DNA of 64,000 bases from Armatimonas rosea (GTDB lineage: Bacteria; Armatimonadota; Armatimonadia; Armatimonadales; Armatimonadaceae), in NCBI RefSeq assembly GCF_014202505.1, contig NZ_JACHGW010000002.1, forward strand, positions 992,001 through 1,056,000. Reading direction: 5' to 3'. The translations under genes were made by a program, and so were the position numbers. Each line of letters starts with the position of its first letter. Within the stretch, counting starts at the first letter, position 1. This document shows positions 44,220-51,967 of the stretch, in pieces. Below the pieces are notes generated by a model. It saw nothing but the letters and a program-made list of their open reading frames with translations. It had not been told where the DNA came from and did not search any database.

Positions 44220-44699
44220 TCAAAAGGCTCCTACGACTGGGCGGAGGGAGGCGGGAAACCGACTCGGACTATTACAAGGCGGAAGGAACGCTTCCATCAA
44301 GTCATCTTCCAGAGTGGTGATGTCGGCTTGCGGCGCTTCTGTGTAGCAGAACCACAGATGCGAGTTGTAAAGGTTCAGCAACCGGAAAATCCTGGGCCGT
44401 CCACTTTCGCGTCGTTCTGTACTTAGATACTCCCCGAAACGCCGCCGAAGATCGGATGCCTGCCCAACGTACATCAAGTAGCTACTAAACGGATGCCCAG
44501 CTACCCCAGAAACTAGAATCAGTGTGTAGACCCCGGAACGATCTGGGATACTTACCTGGTTCCCTGCCTCCAGGCGATATTCTTGCCATCGGCAAGGCAC
44601 CCGATTCCGGTACGCCATCCATTGGCGGGGCCACATACGCATATCGTGAGTATGCTTCTTCAGCTCGTCCTGCTCTTCAATGACATCCTCTACAGCCAT
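44220..44699 (-). CDS. GIY-YIG nuclease-like protein (second copy)
   Basis: The 159-residue protein has RSGVYTLILVSGV for the first strand, YLMYVGQASDLRRRFGEYL for the second strand and helix, HLWFCYTE, and LEDDLMEAFLPPCNSP. The core matches GIY-YIG with the glutamate in LEDDLME. It is shorter than the first copy at 36382 and lacks much of its N-terminal region. It is translated just before the second DGQHR gene. Confidence 0.75.
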   Translation of the reverse strand: MAVEDVIEEQDELKKHTHDMRMWPRQWMAYRNRVPCRWQEYRLEAGNQVSIPDRSGVYTLILVSGVAGHPFSSYLMYVGQASDLRRRFGEYLSTERRESGRPRIFRLLNLYNSHLWFCYTEAPQADITTLEDDLMEAFLPPCNSPSRFPASLRPVVGAF

Positions 44700-44978
44700 A
44701 TCGTCACCATAGAATTCGCTAAAAGGAGGCGATCTCCTTCTCTCGCGACAAACGCATCCGTTACCCTAGCCCCGAGTCCGAACGTTATGCACTCGTCCCA
44801 ACTTCGGGACGACCAAGCGCAGACTGGCTCCCTAGCCCCTGGTGCGACCAACAACACCAAAACCGCTGCCAACCAACCTTGAAAAATCGAAAAAATTAAG
44901 TACATCAATACACAGGTAGTAATTTTTGCATGATTATCGTGGTACCATCTGTTAGCATTTGTTATCCATGGCGGTTGC
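44700..44978. other. Gene-free leader region of the second GIY-YIG/DGQHR pair
   Basis: No convincing gene lies in these 279 bases. They should hold the promoter of the 44699 gene on the - strand. The right half becomes AT-rich and ends at the tRNA fragment. Confidence 0.4.
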
Positions 44979-45022
44979 GACTCTTAATCAGCGGGTCATA
45001 GGTTCGAGTCCTATACAACCCA
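44979..45022 (+). tRNA. 3' half of a tRNA-Lys(CTT) gene, probable attachment-site scar
   Basis: The 44 bases run from the 3' strand of the anticodon stem-loop (CTCTTAA, anticodon CTT at 44983-44985), through TCAGC, variable loop GGGTC and the T arm (ATAGG-TTCGAGT-CCTAT), to the acceptor ACAACCC and A73. No matching 5' acceptor GGGTTGT or D arm is found upstream. Mobile elements that integrate into tRNA genes use exactly this 3' half as att core and leave such a copy at the far end. CCA is not encoded. Confidence 0.7.
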
Positions 45023-45025
45023 TCC

Positions 45026-45070
45026 AAGAGCGGTTCTTATCAGTAACTGGTAAGAACCGCTCTTCGTTTT
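45026..45070 (+). terminator. Terminator after the tRNA-Lys remnant
   Basis: AAGAGCGGTTCTTA and TAAGAACCGCTCTT are 14-base perfect inverted arms around an 11-base loop, followed by CGTTTT. This is the native terminator of the disrupted tRNA gene and therefore marks chromosomal backbone. Confidence 0.85.
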
Positions 45071-45377
45071 GGGGCCTGACACTATTGACAATTGTTGCCT
45101 AAGTGACGGTGACAGTAAATACACTGGCTCAGATTTCCGCCACGACACCGTTCCGCTCCGCTCGCTCTTGGCTTCATTGGTTCCCATAATGCCTCCAAGA
45201 CGAGTTTGGCTTTGAGGGGGCGCTTACTCATGAGGTAGCTCGCGGCCGCCGACATAGCCTTTCCGTGCCTCCCTAAATCTAGAGACTGTCTCCTTTGCCG
45301 TATCGGGCAGGGGCTTCTGCCAGCCGAGCTTGAGCTCGATGACAGGCACGCGTCTGGCTTCCCAGTCACCACAACCT
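45071..45377. other. Stretch without a confident gene
   Basis: The - strand has a 96-codon frame (45082-45372) whose second half includes LKAKLVLEALWEP and CIYCHRHLGNNC, and another frame with RVPVIELKLGWQKPL just upstream of it. Neither gives a convincing full protein. A frameshifted remnant of a small gene is possible. Confidence 0.3.
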
Positions 45378-46625
45378 CTAGGATAAGGATCGTCTCTCAG
45401 ACAGGGGCATGAGGAGGTTCTTGTCCACTTGTAGCCACTGGTCGATCTCGGTGAGGGTGAAGCGGGCCTGAAGGAGGTAGGGGGGCTTGCCCCGACCTCC
45501 GGGATGGTTGGGGTGCTTCGAGCCGGGCTGTACCTCCCAGTGACCATAGCTGATGGCGACAATACAGCCATTGGGGAGCACTTCGAGGCCGGTATAGCCG
45601 CAGTCGCCGATATTGGCGTTGGTGGAGTTGCCGAAGTTACGGTGGAGGCGGATGCGGCAGTAACCCTCCCGGCTCTGCACAAGATCGTCCCAGGTACCCA
45701 CCCAGGCGACCCAGTCACCATGGCTGGGATTGGTGGGGTTGAGAGGGCTATAGTCGCGGAAACAGATGACAAGGCGGCCATCGGGGGCGTATCGCGCTGT
45801 ATGTCGCTCACCGGTCAGGGAGCCGGGGAGCTCGACCGGGTCGGACCACGTCGAGCCACGATCACGGGAGAAGCTAATCATCGCGTTGGTCTTTTTGTTT
45901 TGCGGGCGGAAGAGAAGGGCCATGGACGCCCCATCGGGGGAGACCACGGCACCCGCCTCGCAGAGGCCAGCGGCACGTGCACGCAGGCGCCCTCCCTCAC
46001 TAGCGAAGGGGATCGGTGTGAGCTGAGAGAAACGGCAGTCGAAGCCCCCTGGTGCTGTAGGATCGGCGACAAGCTCTAGCTCAACGGTAAAGTTGTCGAA
46101 GTTGAAGTCGTGGAAGATGCCGCGGAAGCGATCTCGCTGAGCGAGAGGCCAGAGCGAGGCGAGGGCGACAATCGCACCACGAGTGCCTTCCAGCCTCCAT
46201 TGTTTGCGGGGCGACCAGCTATTCCCTTGGTCGTCACTCCACATCCACTCCAGAATCCCTTTCGCTACCTGGCAGGTGACGAGAAGAACGCGCTCACGGC
46301 CACCGGGCAGGGGGAGCTTGTAGAGCGTAGGAACCTCAGGGACGGTCGCTACGTCCACTTCGACGGGGCACCACGTGTTGCCTCCGTTGTGGCTACGGCT
46401 AAGAAGCAGCTTTCCCTGGCCGTGCCCATCCGGGTACGCGGTGAGGAGGGTCTTGCCATCTTGGAAAAGCACGGTGGTCGGCTGTCCGAGATACTGCCCC
46501 TCGCGTCGGGCGACGACGGAGAGCGTCCAAGGAGCGGCAACAGCGAGGTCGAGCATTGGAAGGGAGTAGTCGCGGCGTACGCGGCGCTCCGTTTGTTCTG
46601 TAGAGGACTGTCTGGCTCTCTTCAT
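45378..46625 (-). CDS. Sialidase-fold (BNR/Asp-box) exo-glycosidase-like protein
   Basis: From the start at 46625 the protein is about 415 residues, though 46556 (MLDLAVAA) is also possible. It has at least three Asp-boxes, S-x-D/N-x-G-x-T/S-W: SHNGGNTWCP, SDDQGNSWSP and SRDRGSTWSDP. These mark a six-bladed propeller of the sialidase superfamily. It has no signal peptide. Divergent to the LacI gene, it shares the promoter region. In this pectin locus it probably acts on a neutral or acidic sugar rather than sialic acid. Confidence 0.7.
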   Translation of the reverse strand: MKRARQSSTEQTERRVRRDYSLPMLDLAVAAPWTLSVVARREGQYLGQPTTVLFQDGKTLLTAYPDGHGQGKLLLSRSHNGGNTWCPVEVDVATVPEVPTLYKLPLPGGRERVLLVTCQVAKGILEWMWSDDQGNSWSPRKQWRLEGTRGAIVALASLWPLAQRDRFRGIFHDFNFDNFTVELELVADPTAPGGFDCRFSQLTPIPFASEGGRLRARAAGLCEAGAVVSPDGASMALLFRPQNKKTNAMISFSRDRGSTWSDPVELPGSLTGERHTARYAPDGRLVICFRDYSPLNPTNPSHGDWVAWVGTWDDLVQSREGYCRIRLHRNFGNSTNANIGDCGYTGLEVLPNGCIVAISYGHWEVQPGSKHPNHPGGRGKPPYLLQARFTLTEIDQWLQVDKNLLMPLSERRSLS

Positions 46626-46753
46626 GGAATTAGGGACTTGATGGAGAGAGCGCACTCTCACATCTCCATCGCAACAGGCGTTATACCACCTCTCCCGGCG
46701 AGACGCAGAGCTTGGCGATGTCTTCGCTCACGACCGAACCAATCACCGCTAAC

Positions 46754-46782
46754 TTGACAGCTACTTACGAGGGAGGTATATT
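46754..46782 (+). promoter_or_regulatory. Near-consensus sigma-70 promoter of the LacI-type gene
   Basis: TTGACA at 46754-46759 and TATATT at 46777-46782 are separated by 17 bases. This is as close to the sigma-70 consensus as any site seen in the window. Transcription would start near 46789, just before the palindromes. Confidence 0.7.
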
Positions 46783-46790
46783 CCAAGTCA

Positions 46791-46819
46791 CGTTTGCATA
46801 AACGGTTTAGCAAGCCGTT
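46791..46819. promoter_or_regulatory. Operator-like palindromes before the LacI-type gene
   Basis: CGTTT-GCAT-AAACG (46791-46804) overlaps AACGGTTT-AGC-AAGCCGTT (46801-46819). The second has 7 of 8 arm positions matching. Both lie right after the predicted transcription start, where a LacI-family repressor would block initiation. Such arms are in the range of known LacI-family half-sites. Confidence 0.6.
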
Positions 46820-46830
46820 CAGGGACAAAG

Positions 46831-47868
46831 ATGCCTGTTTCACTACGCGAAGTTGCAGATCGTGCGGGGGTGGCCCGTGCGACGGTCTCCAGTGTCCTCA
46901 ATGGCCGGGGCGATAAGGTTCGGATCTCCTCCGAGGCGCAGGCACGCATCCGACGTGCCGCCTCAGAGCTGGGTTACCGACCCAACCGGCTGGCGCAGGG
47001 GCTCGGGAAAGGCCGCACGAATATAGTCGGGCTGATGATCGCCGGGCTGCGCAATCCGTTTTTTCTGAGCCTGATGGAGGCCGCCGAGGAGCGGGCTTTC
47101 CGCACGGGCTTTGATGTCCTGCCCGACTCCGCCTTCAAGCTGCGCGCCTCCTACGAAGCCGAGGGCAAGCTCGGGGGCTGGCCGATGGATGGCATCCTGA
47201 TCTGGGTCTCGCCCAACGAGCAGCTCTCGGACTTTTTAGGCACCCAGCGCGAGGAGCTTCCCGTGGTCTATCTAGGCTACCGACGGAGCGATGCGACTGA
47301 CTTTGTGGCTATCGACCGCGAGGGCGGTGCCCGTCAGCTCATGGAGCACCTCTGGGAGCGTGGCTACCGGCGTGTCGCTTACTTAGCCCCCGGAGCCCAC
47401 CTGCCCTCCAGCGACCCGCGCTTCTTGGCCTATCTCGATTTCTGCCAGCGTGCCCAGCAGGAGCCCGAGCGCCTTGGCAGCGAGCCCACCGATCCCATGT
47501 CGATCGTGACCCAGGCGTGGATGCGGGAGATGGGGCTCGACGCGGGGCTGGAGCTGGCGGCGCGCCGCCCCGAAGACCGCCCGGATGCCGTGGTCTGCCT
47601 CAATGACCTGGTGGCGATCGGTCTCTACAACGGCCTGCGGCGCGGTGGGCTGCGTGTGCCTGAGGACATTGCCGTGGCAGGCTTTGACGGCATCGACGAG
47701 GGGAGGTTCCTGGAGCGCCCACTGACCACGGTGGTGAGCCCCAGTGTGGCGCTCGTGGAGAGAGCCTTCGATGTCTTGACGGCCCGCCTCAGTGAAAAAG
47801 ACAAGACCGTACTCCCGCCGCAACAGGTGACGCTGCCCAGTGAGCTGCGTCTTGGGGAGACCACATGA
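46831..47868 (+). CDS. LacI-family transcriptional regulator
   Basis: The 345-residue protein starts with the LacI HTH: SLREVADRAGVARATVSSVLNG, then YRPNRLAQGLGKGRTNIVGLM for the hinge. A periplasmic-binding-protein-like effector domain follows, including DAVVCLNDLVAIGLYNGL and VAGFDGIDEGRFLERPLTTV. It should repress the pectin genes until a sugar ligand binds. The start at 46831 follows GGGACAAAG. Its own promoter carries operator-like palindromes, so autoregulation is likely. Confidence 0.95.
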   Translation: MPVSLREVADRAGVARATVSSVLNGRGDKVRISSEAQARIRRAASELGYRPNRLAQGLGKGRTNIVGLMIAGLRNPFFLSLMEAAEERAFRTGFDVLPDSAFKLRASYEAEGKLGGWPMDGILIWVSPNEQLSDFLGTQREELPVVYLGYRRSDATDFVAIDREGGARQLMEHLWERGYRRVAYLAPGAHLPSSDPRFLAYLDFCQRAQQEPERLGSEPTDPMSIVTQAWMREMGLDAGLELAARRPEDRPDAVVCLNDLVAIGLYNGLRRGGLRVPEDIAVAGFDGIDEGRFLERPLTTVVSPSVALVERAFDVLTARLSEKDKTVLPPQQVTLPSELRLGETT

Positions 47869-47903
47869 CAGTGTTAGTTACTCGCTCTTAAGGAGGAGCT
47901 TTT

Positions 47904-48686
47904 ATGAAGAAATCATCTCTATCCCAAGGGTTTACCCTTATCGAACTCTTAGTTGTGATCGCGATTATCGCCATCCTTGCGGCCATTCTCTTTCCCGTTT
48001 TTGCCCAGGCCCGTGAGAAAGCGCGACAGACGGCCTGCCTCTCGAACCAGAAGCAGCTCGGAGTCTCGTTCATGATGTATGTGCAGGACTACGACGAGAC
48101 CTTTCCTCCGGCGGACTACAATGGCCCGGGGCGAGTGAACTGGTACTCCATGATCGAGCCGTATATTGTCGCGGGCATCAAGACGGGGAGTCCTAGTCCG
48201 GGTCAGAAGCTCTCCATCTACTTCTGTCCCAGTATCGATGCTTTTGGAAAAGAAGACCCGACCTGGTTCACCCGCTCCGGCAACGCCCGGCCGATCCCGC
48301 TACGTAGCTATGGACCCAACTCGAACCTGATGCCCGCTGGCCGTAGTGCGACAGCCGCCAACCCCGTCGTGGTCAATAGCCTCGCCTCGGTAGGCTCTCC
48401 AGGGAGCCTGATCATGCTCGCCCCCTGTGGAGGGAGCATCCCCGAGGTCAGTGGCCGCGATGAAGTCGCGTACGCGTCGCGCAGTATCCACGAGCAGGGC
48501 TACATGCTGGCACGGCGGCGGCACATGGGAGGCGAGGTCTACACCATGGCCGATGGACATGCCAAGTACTTCAAGGCCCCGGATGACTACACCAAAGAGA
48601 GCCTGACGGGCGCCTGCTGGAAGTCTCCGACGCAAGATCCTAAGTACGCACGTTGCACAGCTTGGTTCAACGCACTCGGCGACTAA
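47904..48686 (+). CDS. DUF1559 prepilin-type N-terminal cleavage protein
   Basis: The 260-residue protein begins with a type IV prepilin leader [11 protein letters not shown] and the Armatimonadota-type [24 protein letters not shown]. It contains a C-terminal H-x-G/G-x-DGHAKYF segment ([12 protein letters not shown]). DUF1559 proteins are pseudopilin-like and usually occur in many copies per genome near carbohydrate genes. AAGGAGGAGC precedes the ATG by 6 bases. It is the strongest taxonomic clue in the window. Confidence 0.93.
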   Translation: MKKSSLSQGFTLIELLVVIAIIAILAAILFPVFAQAREKARQTACLSNQKQLGVSFMMYVQDYDETFPPADYNGPGRVNWYSMIEPYIVAGIKTGSPSPGQKLSIYFCPSIDAFGKEDPTWFTRSGNARPIPLRSYGPNSNLMPAGRSATAANPVVVNSLASVGSPGSLIMLAPCGGSIPEVSGRDEVAYASRSIHEQGYMLARRRHMGGEVYTMADGHAKYFKAPDDYTKESLTGACWKSPTQDPKYARCTAWFNALGD

Positions 48687-48691
48687 ATAAA

Positions 48692-50122
48692 ATGGTTCTA
48701 GAGAGTGGGGCGTTTGCCCACCACATCGAGCGCTTTAATGCGATGGAGGACGAGTCCCTTGTGCAGCTTATCCCCAATGCAAGAGCCTGGGAGTGGCTGG
48801 TGGCAAGTGCCCCGCTCTTTGAGTGCCCGGATACCCAGCTCACCGAGACCTACTACTTCCGCTGGTGGAGCTTTCGCAAGCACCTCAAGCAGACCCCTCA
48901 AGGCCGAATCCTCACCGAGTTTCTCGCTCCGGTGCGCCATGCGGGCGCGTTCAACTCGATCTCCTGCGCTCTGGGGCACCATATCGCCGAGGGACGCTGG
49001 CTCCGCGAGACGGCACTCCTGGATGAGTATGTCGCGTTCTGGTTTCGGGGCAACGAGGGCAAGCCGCAGCCGCACTTTCATAAGTTCAGTGGCTGGGTCC
49101 CCGCCGCGCTGGAGGCCCGTGGGAATGTCACGGGGAGCCACGCGCTCTTTACCACCCTTCTGGAGGACATGATCGCGGACTTTCACGCCTGGGAGAAAGA
49201 GCGGCTCGCTCCCGAGGGGCTCTTCTGGCAACATGATGTCAAGGATGGCATGGAGGAGTCGATCAGCGGCTCACGCACGGTCCAGAACCTGCGCCCGACC
49301 ATCAACGCCTACATGGTCGCCAGCGCCGCCGCTCTCGGACGAGTGGGCAAGCGCCCGGAGTTTATAGCAAGATCTCGCGAGCTTATTGCCAAGACCCAGG
49401 CACTCCTCTGGGACGAGAAGGCGCAGTTCTTTAAGGTCCGTCGCCCCGATGGCTCCCTCTCCGATGCACGCGAGGCAATTGGCTTCGTGCCCTGGCAGTT
49501 TGGGATCGCGGAGAGAAAGCACAGCGCCGCCTGGGCACAGCTCACCGACCCACAGGGCTTTGCCGCCCCGTTTGGCCTCACCACCGCGGAGCGCCGCCAC
49601 CCCAAGTTCCGCACGCACGGCACGGGAAAGTGCGAGTGGGACGGTGCCCTCTGGCCCTTTGCGACCTCGCAGACCCTCACGGGGCTGGCAAGTGCCCTGC
49701 GTCGCTTCAACAACCTGCCGATTCCCCGCCGCGCTTGGTTCGATGCCTTCCTCACCTACGCACGCAGTCACCAGCGCGAGGGCAAGCCCTATATCGGGGA
49801 GTACCAGGACGAGACAACGGGAGTCTGGATCAAGGGCGAGGAGCGGAGCCGCTACTACAACCACTCGACCTTCGCCGATCTCCTCATCACCGGCTTGGTG
49901 GGGCTCACCCCCCGCGCCGACCAGAAAATCGAGGTCGATCCGCTCCTGCCCGAAGGCACCTGGCCCTGGTTCTGCCTGGATGGCGTGGGCTACCACGGAC
50001 GCCTGCTCACCATTCTCTGGGACGCCACCGGGAGGCGCTACGGACGGGGGGCGGGCCTGCAAGTCCTCGCCGATGGCAAGAAACTCGGCCAGAGCAACCG
50101 GCTCAGAAAGCTAATCGTATGA
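48692..50122 (+). CDS. Alpha-toroid glycosidase (MGH1/GH63-like)
   Basis: The 476-residue protein starts at 48692 after the prepilin stop. It has tryptophan-rich helical repeats of an (alpha/alpha)6 barrel: YYFRWWSFRKHLKQ, FHKFSGWVPAALEA, WQHDVKDGMEESISG, RPTINAYMVASAAAL, and GTGKCEWDGALWPFATSQ near residue 330. This is like the mannosylglycerate-hydrolase/GH63-type family. No signal peptide is present. The conserved DGMEES and EWDGALWP acidic residues are the likely catalytic ones. Confidence 0.72.
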   Translation: MVLESGAFAHHIERFNAMEDESLVQLIPNARAWEWLVASAPLFECPDTQLTETYYFRWWSFRKHLKQTPQGRILTEFLAPVRHAGAFNSISCALGHHIAEGRWLRETALLDEYVAFWFRGNEGKPQPHFHKFSGWVPAALEARGNVTGSHALFTTLLEDMIADFHAWEKERLAPEGLFWQHDVKDGMEESISGSRTVQNLRPTINAYMVASAAALGRVGKRPEFIARSRELIAKTQALLWDEKAQFFKVRRPDGSLSDAREAIGFVPWQFGIAERKHSAAWAQLTDPQGFAAPFGLTTAERRHPKFRTHGTGKCEWDGALWPFATSQTLTGLASALRRFNNLPIPRRAWFDAFLTYARSHQREGKPYIGEYQDETTGVWIKGEERSRYYNHSTFADLLITGLVGLTPRADQKIEVDPLLPEGTWPWFCLDGVGYHGRLLTILWDATGRRYGRGAGLQVLADGKKLGQSNRLRKLIV

Positions 50123-50151
50123 CTGCCACCGCATCGTATGACGGTCACCGC
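50114..50151 (+). repeat. Imperfect 19-bp tandem repeat at gene end
   Basis: ATCGTATGACTGCCACCGC is followed directly by ATCGTATGACGGTCACCGC (2 mismatches). It spans the stop codon of the glycosidase gene and the spacer before the aldolase gene. It may be a slippage product or a weak regulator site. Confidence 0.6.
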
Positions 50152-50168
50152 GCGGAGGTGTTTCCCGG

Positions 50169-51008
50169 ATGAGTAAGTTTCTTACCGGTGTTGTTGTCCC
50201 CATGGTCACGCCCGTGACAGCGGAGGGGGCTGTGGATGTGCCCGCGGTCGGGCGGCTGGTGGAGCACCTGGTCACCGGCGGGGTCGATGGCATCTTTGTC
50301 CTCGGCACCACCGGCGAGGCACTCTCTGTCCCGCAGGCGGAGCGGGAGCGGCTGGTCGAGGCGACGGTGGCTGCCGCGCAGGGGCGTGTTCCCGTTGTCG
50401 CAGGGATCGCGTCCAACTGCTTTGCGGAGTCTTGCCAGGCCGCCCAGACCTACACTGCACTGGGAGTGGCCGCCGTGGTCGCGCACCTCCCGTTCTACTA
50501 CCCCCTCACCGACGAGCAGAGCGAGCACTGGTTCCTCACCCTCGCCGACACCCTCACGGTCCCGCTGCTGCTCTACAATATCCCCCAGACCACGCACCAG
50601 AGTATTGCCTTAGCGAGCATCGAGCGGCTGCGCCAGCACCCAAGGATCATCGGTATCAAGGACTCGTCCCCCGACGAAGCACGGATCGCGGCGCTCTTGG
50701 AGGCAGTCGGCGGGCTCCCGGACTTCACCGTGCTGATCGGGGCGGGGCTACGCTATGCCCAGGGGCTACGGCTCGGTGCCGATGGGATCGTCCCCAGCAC
50801 CGGCAACCTCGCCCCCGCGCTCTGCCATGCGCTCTGCACCGCCCCCGACACGGAGATCGAGCTCCTCCACCAAGAGCTCATGGCCTTGACGGCAACCTAC
50901 CAGGCGGGAAAGACTCTCGGGGAGTCGCTGGCGGCGCTCAAGGCGCTTCTCACCCTGCGCGGGCTCTGTGGTCCTGAGCTGCTCTTGCCTCTGCGGAGGG
51001 CGAGATGA
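50169..51008 (+). CDS. DapA/DHDPS-family aldolase
   Basis: The 279-residue TIM-barrel protein has GTTGEALSV, the tyrosine in LLLYNIPQTT and the Schiff-base lysine in IIGIKDSSPD. This is the class I aldolase set of the DapA superfamily. Family members include dihydrodipicolinate synthase and 2-keto-3-deoxy sugar acid aldolases. In a pectin locus a sugar-acid aldolase is more likely than lysine synthesis. The substrate cannot be read from sequence alone. Confidence 0.88.
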   Translation: MSKFLTGVVVPMVTPVTAEGAVDVPAVGRLVEHLVTGGVDGIFVLGTTGEALSVPQAERERLVEATVAAAQGRVPVVAGIASNCFAESCQAAQTYTALGVAAVVAHLPFYYPLTDEQSEHWFLTLADTLTVPLLLYNIPQTTHQSIALASIERLRQHPRIIGIKDSSPDEARIAALLEAVGGLPDFTVLIGAGLRYAQGLRLGADGIVPSTGNLAPALCHALCTAPDTEIELLHQELMALTATYQAGKTLGESLAALKALLTLRGLCGPELLLPLRRAR

Positions 51009-51967
51009 TCGAGGTCGAGGTTCCTCCGCTGGACTTTACCCAGACCACCGGCGGCCTGCCCCTCTGGCCAGGCGCCACCTCCGCGACCGTGGTCTCGGCA
51101 CCGGATTCGCTTGGCTGGACCTACCACCACCACCCGGATATTGCTTGCTGGAAGGGGCGGCTCTACGTGGCCTGGAACGCGTGCGAGCGCGACGAGGACA
51201 CGTGGCCGTCGCGCGAGCTCTACAGCATGTCGCAGGATGGCAAGCGCTGGAGCGCGCCACAAGAGCTCTTCCCGCAGGGGATTTCGACACCGCTCCGCAT
51301 GTACTTCTACCACTCTCCCGAGGGACGCTTCTTTGCCCTCGCGGGAAAGCGCGTGAGCCAGGAGCCAACCCGTGAGGCGACCAAAGGCCCGCTTGTCGCC
51401 CGCGAGCTCCACGCCGACCATACCCTCGGGCCGGTCTTCGACGGCGCGGAGCTTCAGGCAGACCCGCTGTTTCTCGCCCAGCAGGACTACGGTCGGCTGC
51501 TTCCCGAGGCGGGGGTCTTTGCAACCAGCAAGGCGCTGAGCTTTTTTCGGCGCGGCGACGGTGCCTGGGTCGCGGTGGGGAAGAAGCGCTGGGTTGCAAT
51601 CTCGCACGACGATGGCGCGACATGGACGGAGCCTGCCTGCCCACCGACCCTGATCACCAACATGGGAAAGGTCTGGGGCCAGCGCCTGCCCGGTGGCCGC
51701 TTCCTGCTTGCCTACAACCCGCACGAGCACTATCGCTTTCCGCTCGCCCTGGTCACCAGCGACGATGGCGTCCACTTTGGGAAGATGCAGGTCGCACACA
51801 CCGAGCTCCCCGCCCGCCGGTTTGAGGGGCTCCATAAGAGTATCGGGGCGAGCTACGCCCGTGGGCTCAGCCCCTGGTCCAGCGACGGCTCCCGGAGCGA
51901 GTCCTGCGCCTGGCTGGTCTATAGTATGCACAAAGAGGAGATCGTGGTGACATGCCTGCCTCTCTGA
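51005..51967 (+). CDS. Sialidase-fold (BNR-like) protein
   Basis: The 320-residue protein has weak Asp-box-like motifs (SMSQDGKRWSAP, SHDDGATWTEP, TSDDGVHFGKM). It overlaps the aldolase gene by ATGA and the GH127 gene by 16 bases. No signal peptide is present. It probably cleaves or binds a pectic oligosaccharide, with the fold assigned from the repeat pattern. Confidence 0.65.
   Translation: MIEVEVPPLDFTQTTGGLPLWPGATSATVVSAPDSLGWTYHHHPDIACWKGRLYVAWNACERDEDTWPSRELYSMSQDGKRWSAPQELFPQGISTPLRMYFYHSPEGRFFALAGKRVSQEPTREATKGPLVARELHADHTLGPVFDGAELQADPLFLAQQDYGRLLPEAGVFATSKALSFFRRGDGAWVAVGKKRWVAISHDDGATWTEPACPPTLITNMGKVWGQRLPGGRFLLAYNPHEHYRFPLALVTSDDGVHFGKMQVAHTELPARRFEGLHKSIGASYARGLSPWSSDGSRSESCAWLVYSMHKEEIVVTCLPL

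Noticed and set aside
44690-44908. 72-codon frame on - upstream of the second GIY-YIG gene
   Set aside because: Its end overlaps the start of the GIY-YIG gene, and composition and lack of ribosome site suggest chance.
44941-45022. A complete tRNA-Lys gene
   Set aside because: Upstream bases give no GGGTTGT acceptor strand and no D arm, and the 5' anticodon-stem strand TGCGA does not pair with TCAGC.
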